A stretch of DNA of 64,000 nucleotides from Candidatus Methylospira mobilis (GCF_009498235.1 NZ_CP044205.1:1985389-2049388); one strand, 5' to 3'. Counted from the first letter of the stretch, positions 53,013 to 62,323 are shown. Translations and numbers: made by a program. Notes: generated by a model from the sequence alone, not told the origin.

Positions 53013-53390
53013 TCAGCGTTCTGGGCCACCCACGCTCAAGGCCAAACCTGAAGCGAAAAACAAATCTTGTGCGGCGAAGACGTGAACCTTGTTGATCTGT
53101 CTCGCCGGATTGACGAATGACTTGCCAACTTGAGTCCAGTTTCTGGCGACATCGCCGGTTTCTTCAATAAGTTCATGTTAAGCCGAGGAAAGCGGAGGCG
53201 CGCCTTTTTCACCAGCGCCGCCCGGAAATTCAATACATACTGTGTCAGCGGCATATCTGTATTGTTTCACGACAAGTACCTCGCCCGAGGTCGTCCTGTG
53301 ATCAGGTGTTTTTGCACTTGTAACGCTCGGTATCCTTTTTTGATGTCCGGTCTGGGTTTTCCCGAAGATAGGTGCCTGATTATTGTGGTC
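53013..53390 (-). pseudogene. NUDIX hydrolase (ADP-ribose pyrophosphatase-like) with stop in the NUDIX box
   Basis: The minus frame reads TTSGEVLVVKQYRYAADTVCIEFPGGAGEKGAPPLSSA, then TAA (53180-53178), then HELIEETGDVARNWTQVGKSFVNPARQINKVHVFAA... to 53013. The usual box has R-R-E-L-x-E-E-T-G; here a stop replaces an Arg. The fold continues normally on both sides, so one or two point changes killed it. The N-terminus is poorly preserved where it approaches the methyltransferase gene. Confidence 0.72.
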
Positions 53391-54105
53391 GGCCAATAAT
53401 TGCGACTGTCGTGTATCGAACCTCCAACAAACCATCGGTTGCAAAGTCATGAAATATCTTGCTAACCAGATGACCAATCTCACAACCGGATGGCGAATCT
53501 CTATCCGGTATGAATGACCTGGAAAATACCAGGCTCAACAGTCCGTTCTCGTTCAACAAATGTTCATGCGGGCAGGAAAATTCTGTCGGGACAGTGGCTC
53601 CAAAAAACTTGAGAACATTGCGGCGCTCCTCATGAGCCACGAGTGCGGCGCGCCTGGCTCCGCCATACCTGGCAAATAGCTCGTTCAGCGCGACATGGAG
53701 TGGATCGATCTGCACCCGGTCGTTCCAGATCAGCGCAACCTGTCCATCTTGACGAAGCACGCGCATGCACTCGGCCTTTGCCCTGTCGATCTCGAACCAA
53801 TGGAATGCCTGCGCCGCGGTAATCAAGTCAATAGATGATGCTCCCAGAGGCATTGATTCCGCACAGCCGTCAACACTTCGATAGCCCTGAAACTGATTGA
53901 GTAATTGATCCGCGGCCCTTCTCATCAATGCGTTCGGTTCAACGGCAACGACACTGAACCTGCGTTGAAGGAATCCGCGCGTAAGTAAGCCGGTGCCGGA
54001 ACCGATGTCGGCTACTGTGGCATCGGCGCAAAGATTGCCTGCGACGCGGAGCGTTTCGAACAGCGTCGCCGGATAGTCCGGGCGCGATGCCGTGTAGTCA
54101 GCCAC
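53380..54105 (-). CDS. Class I SAM-dependent methyltransferase (5' end doubtful)
   Basis: A 241 aa frame from GTG 54105. SAM-binding motifs are VADIGSGTGLLTRGFL (I), VVAVEPNALMRR (II), AAQAFHWFEI (post II) and RVLRQDGQVALIWN, as in UbiE/COQ5-type small-molecule methyltransferases. Upstream in the same frame the sequence LRSLYEPQGGVGEIFSAK looks coding but has no start. An ATG at about 54185 (MNADSPG) would reach it if one G were added to the CCCCGGGG run. The gene may therefore have lost its true start by a one-base deletion. Confidence 0.72.
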   Translation of the reverse strand: MADYTASRPDYPATLFETLRVAGNLCADATVADIGSGTGLLTRGFLQRRFSVVAVEPNALMRRAADQLLNQFQGYRSVDGCAESMPLGASSIDLITAAQAFHWFEIDRAKAECMRVLRQDGQVALIWNDRVQIDPLHVALNELFARYGGARRAALVAHEERRNVLKFFGATVPTEFSCPHEHLLNENGLLSLVFSRSFIPDRDSPSGCEIGHLVSKIFHDFATDGLLEVRYTTVAIIGRPQ

Positions 54106-54190
54106 TTTTGCGGAAAATATTTCACCAACGCCGCCTTGCGGCTCGTAAAGTGATCGTAGCTTGGCCCCGGGGAGTCAGCATTCATTATTG

Positions 54191-54700
54191 TTAGCCAAGC
54201 ACGGCCTCATAGCGAACCTCCCTCAAGGCCTTTCCATTACGCTCGAACACCCTTTCTGAGCAACGACCGGATGAAAACCCGGCAGCGCGATAGAATCGTA
54301 TTGCCCGTTCGTTTTCTGCCAGCACCCATAAGGTAACAGCAGTAAACTTACTATCTATAAGACGCCGCCGAGCCACGAGCCAGAGCGCGCGTCCAATACC
54401 GTTCGCCCAATGTGTTGGTAAAACATAGATTGCTTCCACTTCTTCAGTGAAGGGAGGTGTATCTTCGTCCCGAGATGGACCGAATGCCACCCAGCCCACG
54501 ATCTCTTGCCCTAATTCCGCCACCCATAATTCTGGAGTGCCGCGAGCAATGGATTTTTGCCACGCTACTTCGCGCTTATCTATTGAAAGCCGATCCAGAA
54601 ACGAGTCAGGCACCAAGCCACGATATGCTTGCTGCCATGAGTAGACATGCACCTGCGCTATCGCTCGAGCGTCAGATAAAGCAGCAGTTCTAATGTTCAT
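54191..54700 (-). CDS. GNAT-family N-acetyltransferase
   Basis: A 169 aa complete acetyltransferase: MNIRTAALSDARAIAQVHVYSWQQAYRGLVPDSFLDRLS, GWVAFGPSRDED, VEAIYVLPTHWANGIGRALW (acetyl-CoA motif A, here with Trp/Asn replacing the usual Q/R-x-x-G-x-G) and LWVLAENERAIRFYRAAGF. The Y-R-G-L-V-P-D-x-F-L-D pattern is that of PhnO/YjaB-like GNATs acting on small amines. It is intact, unlike two GNAT remnants nearby, and lies just downstream of the SsuA-like gene region with a repeat end between. Confidence 0.87.
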   Translation of the reverse strand: MNIRTAALSDARAIAQVHVYSWQQAYRGLVPDSFLDRLSIDKREVAWQKSIARGTPELWVAELGQEIVGWVAFGPSRDEDTPPFTEEVEAIYVLPTHWANGIGRALWLVARRRLIDSKFTAVTLWVLAENERAIRFYRAAGFSSGRCSERVFERNGKALREVRYEAVLG

Positions 54701-54752
54701 AGGTCAACTTGCTTAAGTATATGATTTTTCACAGCACCTGATAATTATTCAG

Positions 54753-55832
54753 CTACTTCGTTCTGGGCGTCCAATATGCTTCCAGCTTCTGCTCCTTCAA
54801 CGCAGTATCCAGAAAACGGGTGTCGATCAAATCCTTCACATCGACTTTTCTGGAGATTAATTTTTCAGCCAGGGTAAATTCGGCTGCTTCGCGGTAATGC
54901 TCTACGGTCAGGGGATCGAACAACGGCGAAAAACGGTCCTTCCAGTTGTCCCCGTCTCCTTCATAATCGCGTAAAACCACGTTTTCCGGCGTACCCAGCA
55001 GCGTGGCGTAACGTATTACTTCCTTGCGGTTTTCCTCTTGAGACGCCCAATAAGACGCTTTGACATAGGCGTTGGCGACGATTTGCGTTACCTCCGGGTA
55101 TTTGTCGGCAAACTCCTTGCGCACGAATAATTCGGCGCGCCATTTCCAGGGGGTACCCTTGGATGTCCAGATGATCTTGCCGACGCCGTTGTCCTGCAGC
55201 TGAAATGCATCGCTCCCGGTGAACAGCGCGTCTACATCCCCGGCGGCCAAGGCGGCAGCGCCGGCCTGGGAGTTGACGTTGTAGATTTTGAAATCCTTGT
55301 ATTTAAGACCGTTGGAACTGACCAGCTTGCTGAACGCCAACTCCAGCGGCCGTCCCCTGTGTATCGCGATGCGTTTGCCTTTCAGGTCTTTGATGGACTG
55401 GGCGGGCGAGTTGGCCGCCGTTATCAGGTAAGAGTTGGTGCCGTGTCCTGAAGGCACAATCAACTTGATGTCGATTCCGCCGGCCTTGGCGATCAGCGCG
55501 GGAAAATCTCCGTAGTTGGCAAAGTCGGCGCTACGGTTGGCCAATGCCTCGTTGAACAAGGGGCCGCCGACCGCTGCGGATACAGGGTACCACTCGAATT
55601 TGACGCCGATTTTTTTCAGCTCATCTTCCAGCCAGCCATTGGCGGCTATGGCTGCCGACTGACCTCCGCTGACGACATTTTTTCCGCCCTGGTTGGTGGC
55701 GATAGCGGCTATCCTGACCACCTCGGGTTTTTCAAAAGAGTAAGCCGCCGTATGCGGTAAAAGCAGGCTAAGAAAAATTGCAACCAGAGCCGGCACGCGG
55801 GCGTGGTTAACAGCGTTTTTTATCGAGAGCAT
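54753..55832 (-). CDS. ssuA: Sulfonate-type ABC transporter periplasmic binding protein (SsuA-like)
   Basis: A 359 aa protein with a clear signal peptide (ARVPALVAIFLSLLLPHTAAYS). The mature part has the NMT1/SsuA fold: VRIAAIATNQGGKNVVSGG, FEWYPVSAAVGGPLFNEALANRSADFANYGDFPALIAKA, TNSYLITAANSPAQSIKDLKGKRIAIHRGRPLE and AAGDVDALFTGSDAFQL. It lacks the Cys-His-Arg pattern of the three DszB-like proteins and is the only true secreted member here. It is the last gene of the ssuCCB-exporter run, separated from the exporter by a hairpin. Confidence 0.88.
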   Translation of the reverse strand: MLSIKNAVNHARVPALVAIFLSLLLPHTAAYSFEKPEVVRIAAIATNQGGKNVVSGGQSAAIAANGWLEDELKKIGVKFEWYPVSAAVGGPLFNEALANRSADFANYGDFPALIAKAGGIDIKLIVPSGHGTNSYLITAANSPAQSIKDLKGKRIAIHRGRPLELAFSKLVSSNGLKYKDFKIYNVNSQAGAAALAAGDVDALFTGSDAFQLQDNGVGKIIWTSKGTPWKWRAELFVRKEFADKYPEVTQIVANAYVKASYWASQEENRKEVIRYATLLGTPENVVLRDYEGDGDNWKDRFSPLFDPLTVEHYREAAEFTLAEKLISRKVDVKDLIDTRFLDTALKEQKLEAYWTPRTK

Positions 55833-55936
55833 GATTATATTCCATTGGGTTTATTCGGTTTTAACAGGGTTTGGTTCGCTTAGGATTCGGTCGACAGTAA
55901 TTTCCCACGCCCATCTGTGCCGGAACACTGTCCGGC

Positions 55937-56008
55937 GGATGCGCCGGCGCTTATCCGCCCTGCGACAGGCAGGCGTCATCAAGTAGGGTGGATAAGCATG
56001 GCGCATCC
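55937..56008. repeat. Long hairpin between exporter and ssuA
   Basis: GGATGCGCCGGCGCTTATCC (from 55937) pairs with GGATAAGCATGGCGCATCC (to 56008), with CCGCCCT/AGGGT-type closing bases near the loop. This resembles a dispersed 'GGATAAGC...GCGCATCC' bacterial repeat. It could stabilise or end the upstream transcript before ssuA. Confidence 0.6.
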
Positions 56009-56083
56009 ACAAAAAATCCCGGATACCATATCGGGAGGTTATTTTTAACCATATCCTTGGCGAGGCAGGGCAGGGGGCCAGCT

Positions 56084-57937
56084 TCAGCTCGCTTTGGCCA
56101 GGGCATACTCGCCGAACAGACTTTCTTCATAGGCCCGGTAAAGCTTGGCATATTCTCCTCCGGCTTTGATCAGCGTCCGGTGATGGCCGATTTCCACCAT
56201 CTGTCCATGCTTGATCACAGCGATCCGGTCTGCGTCGCGGATGGTGGCCAGGCGGTGGGCGATGATGATGGCGGTGCGGCCTTCGCACAGCCTGCGCAAG
56301 GCTTTCTGGATGCGGCGCTCGGTGTGTATGTCGACCGCCGAGGTGGCCTCGTCCAGCACCAGGATGCCCGGATCGGCCAGATAGGCGCGCACCAGGCACA
56401 CCAGCTGCCGTTGCCCGTGGCTCAAGTGCGCGCCCAAAGGGCCTACTTCCGTGTAATAGTTGTGAGGCAGCCGCTCCAGAACTTCATCCGCGCCCAATTC
56501 CCGTGCTGCGGCGATCAGTTCCTCGTCGCTTGCATCCGGTGCGGCCAGACGCAGGTTATCGAGGATGCTGCCGCTGAACAGCACATTGTCCTGCAGCACC
56601 ACGCCCACGTGACGGCGCAGGTTGCTCTGCGCAAACTCGCGCACGTCCAGACCGTCTATGCTGACCGATCCGTGATGCGCCTCGTAGAAGCGGGTCAGCA
56701 ATTGCACCAGGGTACTTTTGCCGTGTCCGGTCGGCCCGACGATGGCGAGTACTTCTCCTGCATGAACATGCAGATCCAGGTCGCGGATCACCGGTTTGAG
56801 CGCCGCAGGATCGTAAGCGAAGCGCACGCCCTGGAAAGTTACTTCGCCGCGCACGGAAGGCAGATGCACTGCGTCGTCCCGATCGACGATTTCCGCCTCG
56901 GTGTCTAGCAGCAGGAAAATACGCTGCGCCGAAGCCGCTCCGGTGGCGTAGCGCTCGAACAAGTCGTTCAACTCCTGCAGCGGCCCGAGGAACATGAATA
57001 CGTAGAACAGGCTTTCGGTGATTTGACCGAAGCTGATTTCGCCCAGCGCAATGCCTCGCCCGCCGGTGAGCAGCAGCAGCGCCATGCCGACGGTGGTGAG
57101 CAGGCCGGTGAACGGCAGGAACCAGCCAGAGCGCACGTTACCGCGCACCAGCGACCAGTTGAATTCGTTTACCAGTCCCCGGTAGTGTTTGCGGTTGGGT
57201 TCTTCCTGCACCGTTTGTTGCAGCAGCCTGACGCCGGATACGGTTTCCACCAGGTGCGCGGTGAAACGGCTGCGGTTCTCGGCCACGATAGCCCAATTGC
57301 GCTGCGATATTTGTTTGAAAGCCCAGGTCCCCGCCAGCAGAAACGGCACGACGCTCGCCAGACTGAGAAAGAACAGCGGAGAAATCATCCACAGCAGCAC
57401 GGACGACACCAGGCAGCGCAACAGCGCCGACAGCAGTTCGGGCGGCCCCTGTATCAGCAAGGGTTCCAAGCTGTCCACGTCGCGATCCGCGCGTGAAATG
57501 ATACGGCCCGCCTTGGTGCGGTCGAAATAGCGGACGCTCAGACTTTGCACATGGCTGAAAACACGAATGCGCAAGTCGTTGATAATGCGGATGGCCGCCG
57601 AACCCGCCAGGTATTGCGACAGGCCGGCCAACAGAAACCGCGCAGCCCAGGTTAACGCCATGGCCGCCGCCAGCCACTGCACGTATTCGTAATCCACGCG
57701 CCATGCTCCGCCCTGGAGCTGCAAGCCGCGGTCGATCAATTGCCGGATCAGCAATGGGCGTAAAAAAATCGCGCCCACCAGCAGGAATTGAATGCCTATT
57801 ACTGCAATGACACGGTTGCGTACCGGTTTCAGCAGCGGCAGCAGCCGCGAGAACATGCCGCGATTGAGCGACTTCCTGGCGAAGACTTCCTCCATCTCGA
57901 TGTCGCTGAGGACTTTGGTGCGTATATTTTTAGCCAT
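56084..57937 (-). CDS. ABC exporter half-transporter 2B (LSHGQ signature)
   Basis: A 617 aa half-transporter starting at ATG 57937 (MAKNIRTKVLSDIEMEEVFAR). Six membrane helices are followed by an ATPase with Walker A GPTGHGKS, Walker B ILVLDEATSAVD (Glu intact) and IIAHRLAT. The signature is LSHGQ rather than LSGGQ. As in the 1A/1B pair, its catalytic site is whole while its signature would complete a degenerate site in the partner. It lies 110 nt downstream of 2A in the module 3 run. The substrate is unknown. Confidence 0.9.
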   Translation of the reverse strand: MAKNIRTKVLSDIEMEEVFARKSLNRGMFSRLLPLLKPVRNRVIAVIGIQFLLVGAIFLRPLLIRQLIDRGLQLQGGAWRVDYEYVQWLAAAMALTWAARFLLAGLSQYLAGSAAIRIINDLRIRVFSHVQSLSVRYFDRTKAGRIISRADRDVDSLEPLLIQGPPELLSALLRCLVSSVLLWMISPLFFLSLASVVPFLLAGTWAFKQISQRNWAIVAENRSRFTAHLVETVSGVRLLQQTVQEEPNRKHYRGLVNEFNWSLVRGNVRSGWFLPFTGLLTTVGMALLLLTGGRGIALGEISFGQITESLFYVFMFLGPLQELNDLFERYATGAASAQRIFLLLDTEAEIVDRDDAVHLPSVRGEVTFQGVRFAYDPAALKPVIRDLDLHVHAGEVLAIVGPTGHGKSTLVQLLTRFYEAHHGSVSIDGLDVREFAQSNLRRHVGVVLQDNVLFSGSILDNLRLAAPDASDEELIAAARELGADEVLERLPHNYYTEVGPLGAHLSHGQRQLVCLVRAYLADPGILVLDEATSAVDIHTERRIQKALRRLCEGRTAIIIAHRLATIRDADRIAVIKHGQMVEIGHHRTLIKAGGEYAKLYRAYEESLFGEYALAKAS

Positions 57938-58047
57938 TTTCAAAGCCTGATAAGTTATCGTAGTCCGTATGCAGCGTGGCTGAATACGGGGAAAGCGTGT
58001 CTCCAAACGTCCTGAAACCGTTGCGCTTTATCCGGGTTGCCCGGGTT

Positions 58048-59838
58048 CTAATCCAGGCCTAACAAGTCGCGATATTCCGCGTTCGTGTCGGCCAGATCGT
58101 CATGAGTACCCTCGGCGACGATGCGTCCATTGCCCAGCATCAGCACCCGGTCGGCCAGCAGTATCGTGGACAGCTTGCTGGCGATGATGATCAGGGTCGT
58201 GCCGTTTCCGTCCGCCCGCTTCAGGTTGCGAATATTGTTCAGGATAAAGCGTTCGGTCACTGCATCGAGCGCGCTGGTGGCGTCGTCCAGGATCAGAATG
58301 TCAGGTTTTCCCAGCAGCGCGCGGGCCAGACAAACCCGTTGCCGCTGGCCGCCGGATAATGTCACGCCGCGGTCGCCGAAGCGGGTATCCAGGCCGTGCG
58401 GCAAGCCTTCCAGCACTTCTTCCGCCGCAGCCAGGCGCAAGGCCGCACGCAGCTCTCCCTCGCCGGCGCCGGGCTTCGCCAGCCTCAGGTTGGCGGCCAG
58501 CGTGTCCGAAAACAAAAAACTTTCCTGCGGCGCCACATGAACCCGCTTGCGCAATTCTCCCAGGTCGACGCGGCGCACGTCGCGCCAGCCGGTCTTGTCC
58601 GAACCTACCGCCAGCATCCCTTCATCGACATCCAGCAGACGCGCGAACAGGCCGGCCAGCGTGCTCTTTCCCGAACCGGTGACGCCCACAATAGCCACCA
58701 CTTCGCCGGGTTGTACGGTCAATGAGCAGCCGTGCAGAATATCGCCTCCGCCGCCGGGGGCGGCTACGCTGACGTCGGTCAGCTTCAGGCCCAGCGGCTC
58801 CCTGGGCAAGGGGCGCTCGCCGGTCACGAAGGCCGGTTGCGCGTCGAGCAGTTCCCATATGCGCGCCGCCGAGGAGCGGGCGTCGGCGAAAGTCTGCATG
58901 ACGCGGCCTATGCCTTCGACGCGGAAAACCAGGGTCGTCGCCGTCAGCAAGGAAGTTACCAGCTCACCGAGGCTGAGTTTACCCATGGACACCAGTTCCG
59001 CGCCGTAGAGCAGAACCCATACATGCCCCAGTGCGACGACCAGTTGCGGAAAAGGAATGCGCGAAGACGAATAAGCCAGGGCGACGCGGGCCTGTTCGGC
59101 AAAAATCCCGACCTGTTCGCTGAATTGTTCGACGCGGGCCGGTTCGATTGCGAAAGCCTTGATTACGCGCACGCCGTTGATGCCCTCGGACAAATTCTGA
59201 TTGACGCGGTCGTATGCGTCTCCCACGGTACGGTCCAGCACCACCAGCCGGTCCGTCTGCGCCACGAAAATGAAAATTCCCAGCAGCATCAGGGCCAGAG
59301 GAACCAAGCCAAGGTTGATGTCGTACCAGCACAACAAGCCGATGGAGGCGGCAATGACCAATGCGGTATCGAATACTTGCCGCCAGAAGCTCACCAGGGC
59401 GTCGCGGACTTTGTCGGAATCGCGGGTAGTGCGGGTCACCATTTCGCCCATGCCGTGTTGCCAGTGGTACCCAAGGTCCAGCCGTTGCACTTGCGCGAGT
59501 ATGCGTTCGCGCAAGGTGGAAAGCAGTTCCTGGCCGATGATGAGGGCCAGCACGCTCGCGGCGTATTGCACTATGCCGCGAACCAGGGCTACAGCGGCCA
59601 GAATTGCCAGCCAGTGCAGCGCAACGGTGAAATCGAGCGTATTATCGTCGGCCAGCTTTACTACGGCCACGCCGCGCTGGACGTCATCGACGGCGCGGCC
59701 TATCAGCCATTGCTGACCGGAAAAGCTCAGGTTCAGCACGGTGAACAGGAACACGGTCAGGCAAAAGCGTTTGGGCATTTCCCGGTAGATGCCCAGGCAG
59801 CGCAACAAAGGGTTGGTGTTGTTCTTGATGTTGTTCAT
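58048..59838 (-). CDS. ABC exporter half-transporter 2A (degenerate Walker B and H-loop)
   Basis: A 596 aa half-transporter (MNNIKNNTNPLLRCLGIYRE) with six membrane helices and an ATPase domain: Walker [19 protein letters not shown], Walker B ILILDDATSALD with Asp for the catalytic Glu. The switch His is replaced: IIIASKLST instead of IIAHRLST. Both changes would disable hydrolysis at its own Walker site, so it should work only with 2B. It starts 2 nt after the ssuB stop, so importer and exporter genes are co-transcribed. Confidence 0.9.
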   Translation of the reverse strand: MNNIKNNTNPLLRCLGIYREMPKRFCLTVFLFTVLNLSFSGQQWLIGRAVDDVQRGVAVVKLADDNTLDFTVALHWLAILAAVALVRGIVQYAASVLALIIGQELLSTLRERILAQVQRLDLGYHWQHGMGEMVTRTTRDSDKVRDALVSFWRQVFDTALVIAASIGLLCWYDINLGLVPLALMLLGIFIFVAQTDRLVVLDRTVGDAYDRVNQNLSEGINGVRVIKAFAIEPARVEQFSEQVGIFAEQARVALAYSSSRIPFPQLVVALGHVWVLLYGAELVSMGKLSLGELVTSLLTATTLVFRVEGIGRVMQTFADARSSAARIWELLDAQPAFVTGERPLPREPLGLKLTDVSVAAPGGGGDILHGCSLTVQPGEVVAIVGVTGSGKSTLAGLFARLLDVDEGMLAVGSDKTGWRDVRRVDLGELRKRVHVAPQESFLFSDTLAANLRLAKPGAGEGELRAALRLAAAEEVLEGLPHGLDTRFGDRGVTLSGGQRQRVCLARALLGKPDILILDDATSALDAVTERFILNNIRNLKRADGNGTTLIIIASKLSTILLADRVLMLGNGRIVAEGTHDDLADTNAEYRDLLGLD

Positions 59839-59840
59839 GG

Positions 59841-60704
59841 TCAGTTTCGCAATCTGCGTTCGCAGCCGGTCGAAGCCGGTCTTGCGGAGCAGAAATTTTG
59901 AGTATTTGCTTCGGCGTCGATCAGATCGGCCAGTATCTCGTCCTTGAGGCGATGGAAAAGAGGCGAGGTGCGATCGCGGGGATGGTCGAGCGGCACCGGC
60001 GCCACGCGCTTGATGCGTCCGGGGTTGGCCTGCATCACCACCACGCGGTCGCCGAGGAACAGCGCTTCCTCCACATCGTGGGTCACCATGATCATGGTGC
60101 TGCGCTGCTCTATCCAGATGCGCTGCAATTCCGCCTGCAGATACAAGCGGGTTAATGCGTCCAACGCGCCCAGCGGCTCGTCGAGCATCAGAATTTTCGG
60201 TTCGTTGACCAGGGCGCGGGCAATGGCGGCGCGCTGGGCCATGCCGCCGGACAGTTGATGCGGGTAGGCGTTTTCGAAACCGCCCAGGTTCACCCGTTCT
60301 ATATTCCGGGAGACGATATCGCGCTTTTCTTCAGGAGAAAGATTGCTGTTTATCAAGGCGAAGGCAATGTTTGCCTCGACCGTCATCCACGGGAACAAGC
60401 GGTGATCCTGAAACACGATGCCCCGTTCCGTGCTGCTGGATTTTATCGGCTTGCCGTCGAGCAATATCCTGCCCTGAAAGTCCGCATCGAGTCCCACGAT
60501 CAGCCGCAGTATGGTGGATTTACCGCAGCCGCTGGGCCCGACGATGCTGACAAACTCACCGGGAAGGATATTCAGATTAATATCCTGCAGCACGTTCAGG
60601 TTTTTTCTTTCCAGTCGGTATTGTTTGTGGAGCGACTGGATGCTCAATTCGCCGGATGCGGACTTCCCTGAGCGGTTGAAATTGTGGTGGATAAGATTGC
60701 TCAT
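59841..60704 (-). CDS. ssuB: Sulfonate ABC importer ATP-binding protein
   Basis: A 287 aa ATPase of the nitrate/sulfonate/taurine group. Motifs are GPSGCGKSTILRLIVGLD (Walker A), a Q-loop VFQDHRLFPWMTVEANIAF, LSGGMAQRAAIARAL (signature), ILMLDEPLGALD (Walker B) and MVTHDVEEALFLGDRVVVM. The M-A-Q-R form and DHRLFPW are typical of SsuB/TauB. ATG 60704 (MSNLIHHNFNRSGK) is the start; the longer frame overlaps the preceding permease. It lies 31 nt after ssuC. Confidence 0.92.
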   Translation of the reverse strand: MSNLIHHNFNRSGKSASGELSIQSLHKQYRLERKNLNVLQDINLNILPGEFVSIVGPSGCGKSTILRLIVGLDADFQGRILLDGKPIKSSSTERGIVFQDHRLFPWMTVEANIAFALINSNLSPEEKRDIVSRNIERVNLGGFENAYPHQLSGGMAQRAAIARALVNEPKILMLDEPLGALDALTRLYLQAELQRIWIEQRSTMIMVTHDVEEALFLGDRVVVMQANPGRIKRVAPVPLDHPRDRTSPLFHRLKDEILADLIDAEANTQNFCSARPASTGCERRLRN

Positions 60705-60735
60705 CAATATCTTTATATGTGGAATTGCAAAGTGA

Positions 60736-61530
60736 TTAACGGGTGGCGCGCCAGCGAAGCAGCCGGCGGCTGAACCCGGTGAAGACAAAATTCATTAATA
60801 GACCGGTGACGCCGATACTGGCGACGCAGATGATCACAATATCCATTCTGGCGGCCATTTGCGCTGTCTGCATCAGCCCTCCCAGTCCCGGACCCGCGCT
60901 GAAGAGCAGTTCGCTGCCTACGGTCGATATCCAGGAAAACGCCAATGCGTGGAAAACGCCGGTGAAAATGAACGGCAATGCGCCCGGTATCAAAATATAG
61001 CGGTATGATTGCCAACGGCTGACGCCCAGAACCTCGCCCGCTTCCAAATGGTTTTTTTCGACGTTGCGCAGTCCTTCATAGGTGTTCAACACCATCGGAT
61101 AAAACGCCCCCAGGCAAACGACCAGGGTTTTGGCCAGGCTTCCGTTGCCGAACCATAGGCCTATCAGCGGAATCCAGCCGAGCAACGGAACCTGCCTTAC
61201 GGCATGAAACACCGGCCCTATCAGCTTGTCGGCGGGCGGGTAAAGTCCCATCAGCGAACCTACCGACAACCCGGCTGCGCCGCCGACCAGCAATCCGGTA
61301 GTAGCCGTGCCCAGACTGGCCAGCAAACTGGTGAACAGCTCCCCGCTGAATACGACTTCGAGCAGACTGGCGCCGATTTTTTCCAGCGGCACGAATGCCT
61401 GGGCGTAGGCGTTGCTTTGCTTCGATGCCAACTCCCATGCCACAAGTAAGGCAACAGGTAAAATCCAGCCTTTCACTGGTTTGGCGATAGCCGAAAAGCG
61501 GCGAATTGAAATGTCCGACTGTCTTTCCAT
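60736..61530 (-). CDS. ssuC: Sulfonate ABC importer permease 1
   Basis: A 264 aa inner-membrane permease with about six helices. The family EAA loop is EAGEVLGVSRWQSYRYILIPGALPFIFTGVFHALAFSWISTVGSELL. Other segments are LSVGSLMGLYPPADKLIGPVFHAVRQVPLLGWIPLIGLWFG, typical of SsuC/TauC/NrtB. ATG 61530 (MERQSDISIRRFSA) begins 10 nt after the second permease gene. Two different permeases suggest a heterodimeric channel. Confidence 0.9.
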   Translation of the reverse strand: MERQSDISIRRFSAIAKPVKGWILPVALLVAWELASKQSNAYAQAFVPLEKIGASLLEVVFSGELFTSLLASLGTATTGLLVGGAAGLSVGSLMGLYPPADKLIGPVFHAVRQVPLLGWIPLIGLWFGNGSLAKTLVVCLGAFYPMVLNTYEGLRNVEKNHLEAGEVLGVSRWQSYRYILIPGALPFIFTGVFHALAFSWISTVGSELLFSAGPGLGGLMQTAQMAARMDIVIICVASIGVTGLLMNFVFTGFSRRLLRWRATR

Positions 61531-61540
61531 GTATACGGTC

Positions 61541-62323
61541 TCAGTTTTTTTTCCAGCGCACCAGACGGCTTTCGACCCACTGGAAGCCGCGATCCAATGA
61601 AAAACCGATAAGTCCGGTGATAAATACGCCAACCACGACGATGTCCATGCGAAACATTTGCCGCCCCCATTCCATCATCTGTCCGATGCCCGAATCGGCG
61701 GCCATCAGTTCGGCGGCAACCAGTACCATCCACGAACGGCTCAGGCTCAGGCGCAGGCCGGTCAGTATTTGCGGAACGGTGGCGGGTATCACGATGTTTC
61801 TTATTAACGGCCATACCGGACATTGATAGATTTTCGCCACTTCGAAATACTGTTTCGGCAGCCATTTGACGCTGTCGTAGCTCGCCAGCGCGACCGGGAA
61901 GAATGCCGCCTTGGCGACAATGATGATTTTGAAGGTTTCCTCGATGCCGAATATCAGTATCAGCATAGGAATGAACGCGATGGACGGCACCTGGCGCACC
62001 GCATTGAAAAGCGGCGCGCAATAATCTTCGACCGTTTTGAACAGTCCCTGCAATACGCCGAAAATCAGGCCAAGGCCTGCGCCGGTAAAAAATCCCAGGG
62101 TCAGGCGATACAGGCTTTTGCGCAAATGTTCCGCCAGTTCTCCACTTTCAGTCAGCTCGCCCAGCGCCTCAATGACTTTCAACGGCGAAACCAATAATTG
62201 TTCCGGAATCCATTCTGCGCTGCTGAGCAGTATCCAAAGTAGAACCAAACTTACCGGCGCGGCCAATACGATGAGGCCGTCAAGCACAACCGGAAACTTT
62301 CTGGGGATGGAAATCGCATTCAT
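61541..62323 (-). CDS. ssuC: Sulfonate ABC importer permease 2
   Basis: A 260 aa paralogous permease and the first gene of the minus-strand run. It begins MNAISIPRKFPVVLDGLIVLAAPVSLVLLW. Typical segments are LGLIFGVLQGLFKTVEDYCAPLFNAVRQVPSIAFIPMLILIFG and the EAA loop EVAKIYQCPVWPLIRNIVIPATVPQILTGLRLSLSRSWMVLVAAEL. Most Ssu/Tau systems use one permease gene; here two act with a single SsuB and SsuA. Confidence 0.9.
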   Translation of the reverse strand: MNAISIPRKFPVVLDGLIVLAAPVSLVLLWILLSSAEWIPEQLLVSPLKVIEALGELTESGELAEHLRKSLYRLTLGFFTGAGLGLIFGVLQGLFKTVEDYCAPLFNAVRQVPSIAFIPMLILIFGIEETFKIIIVAKAAFFPVALASYDSVKWLPKQYFEVAKIYQCPVWPLIRNIVIPATVPQILTGLRLSLSRSWMVLVAAELMAADSGIGQMMEWGRQMFRMDIVVVGVFITGLIGFSLDRGFQWVESRLVRWKKN

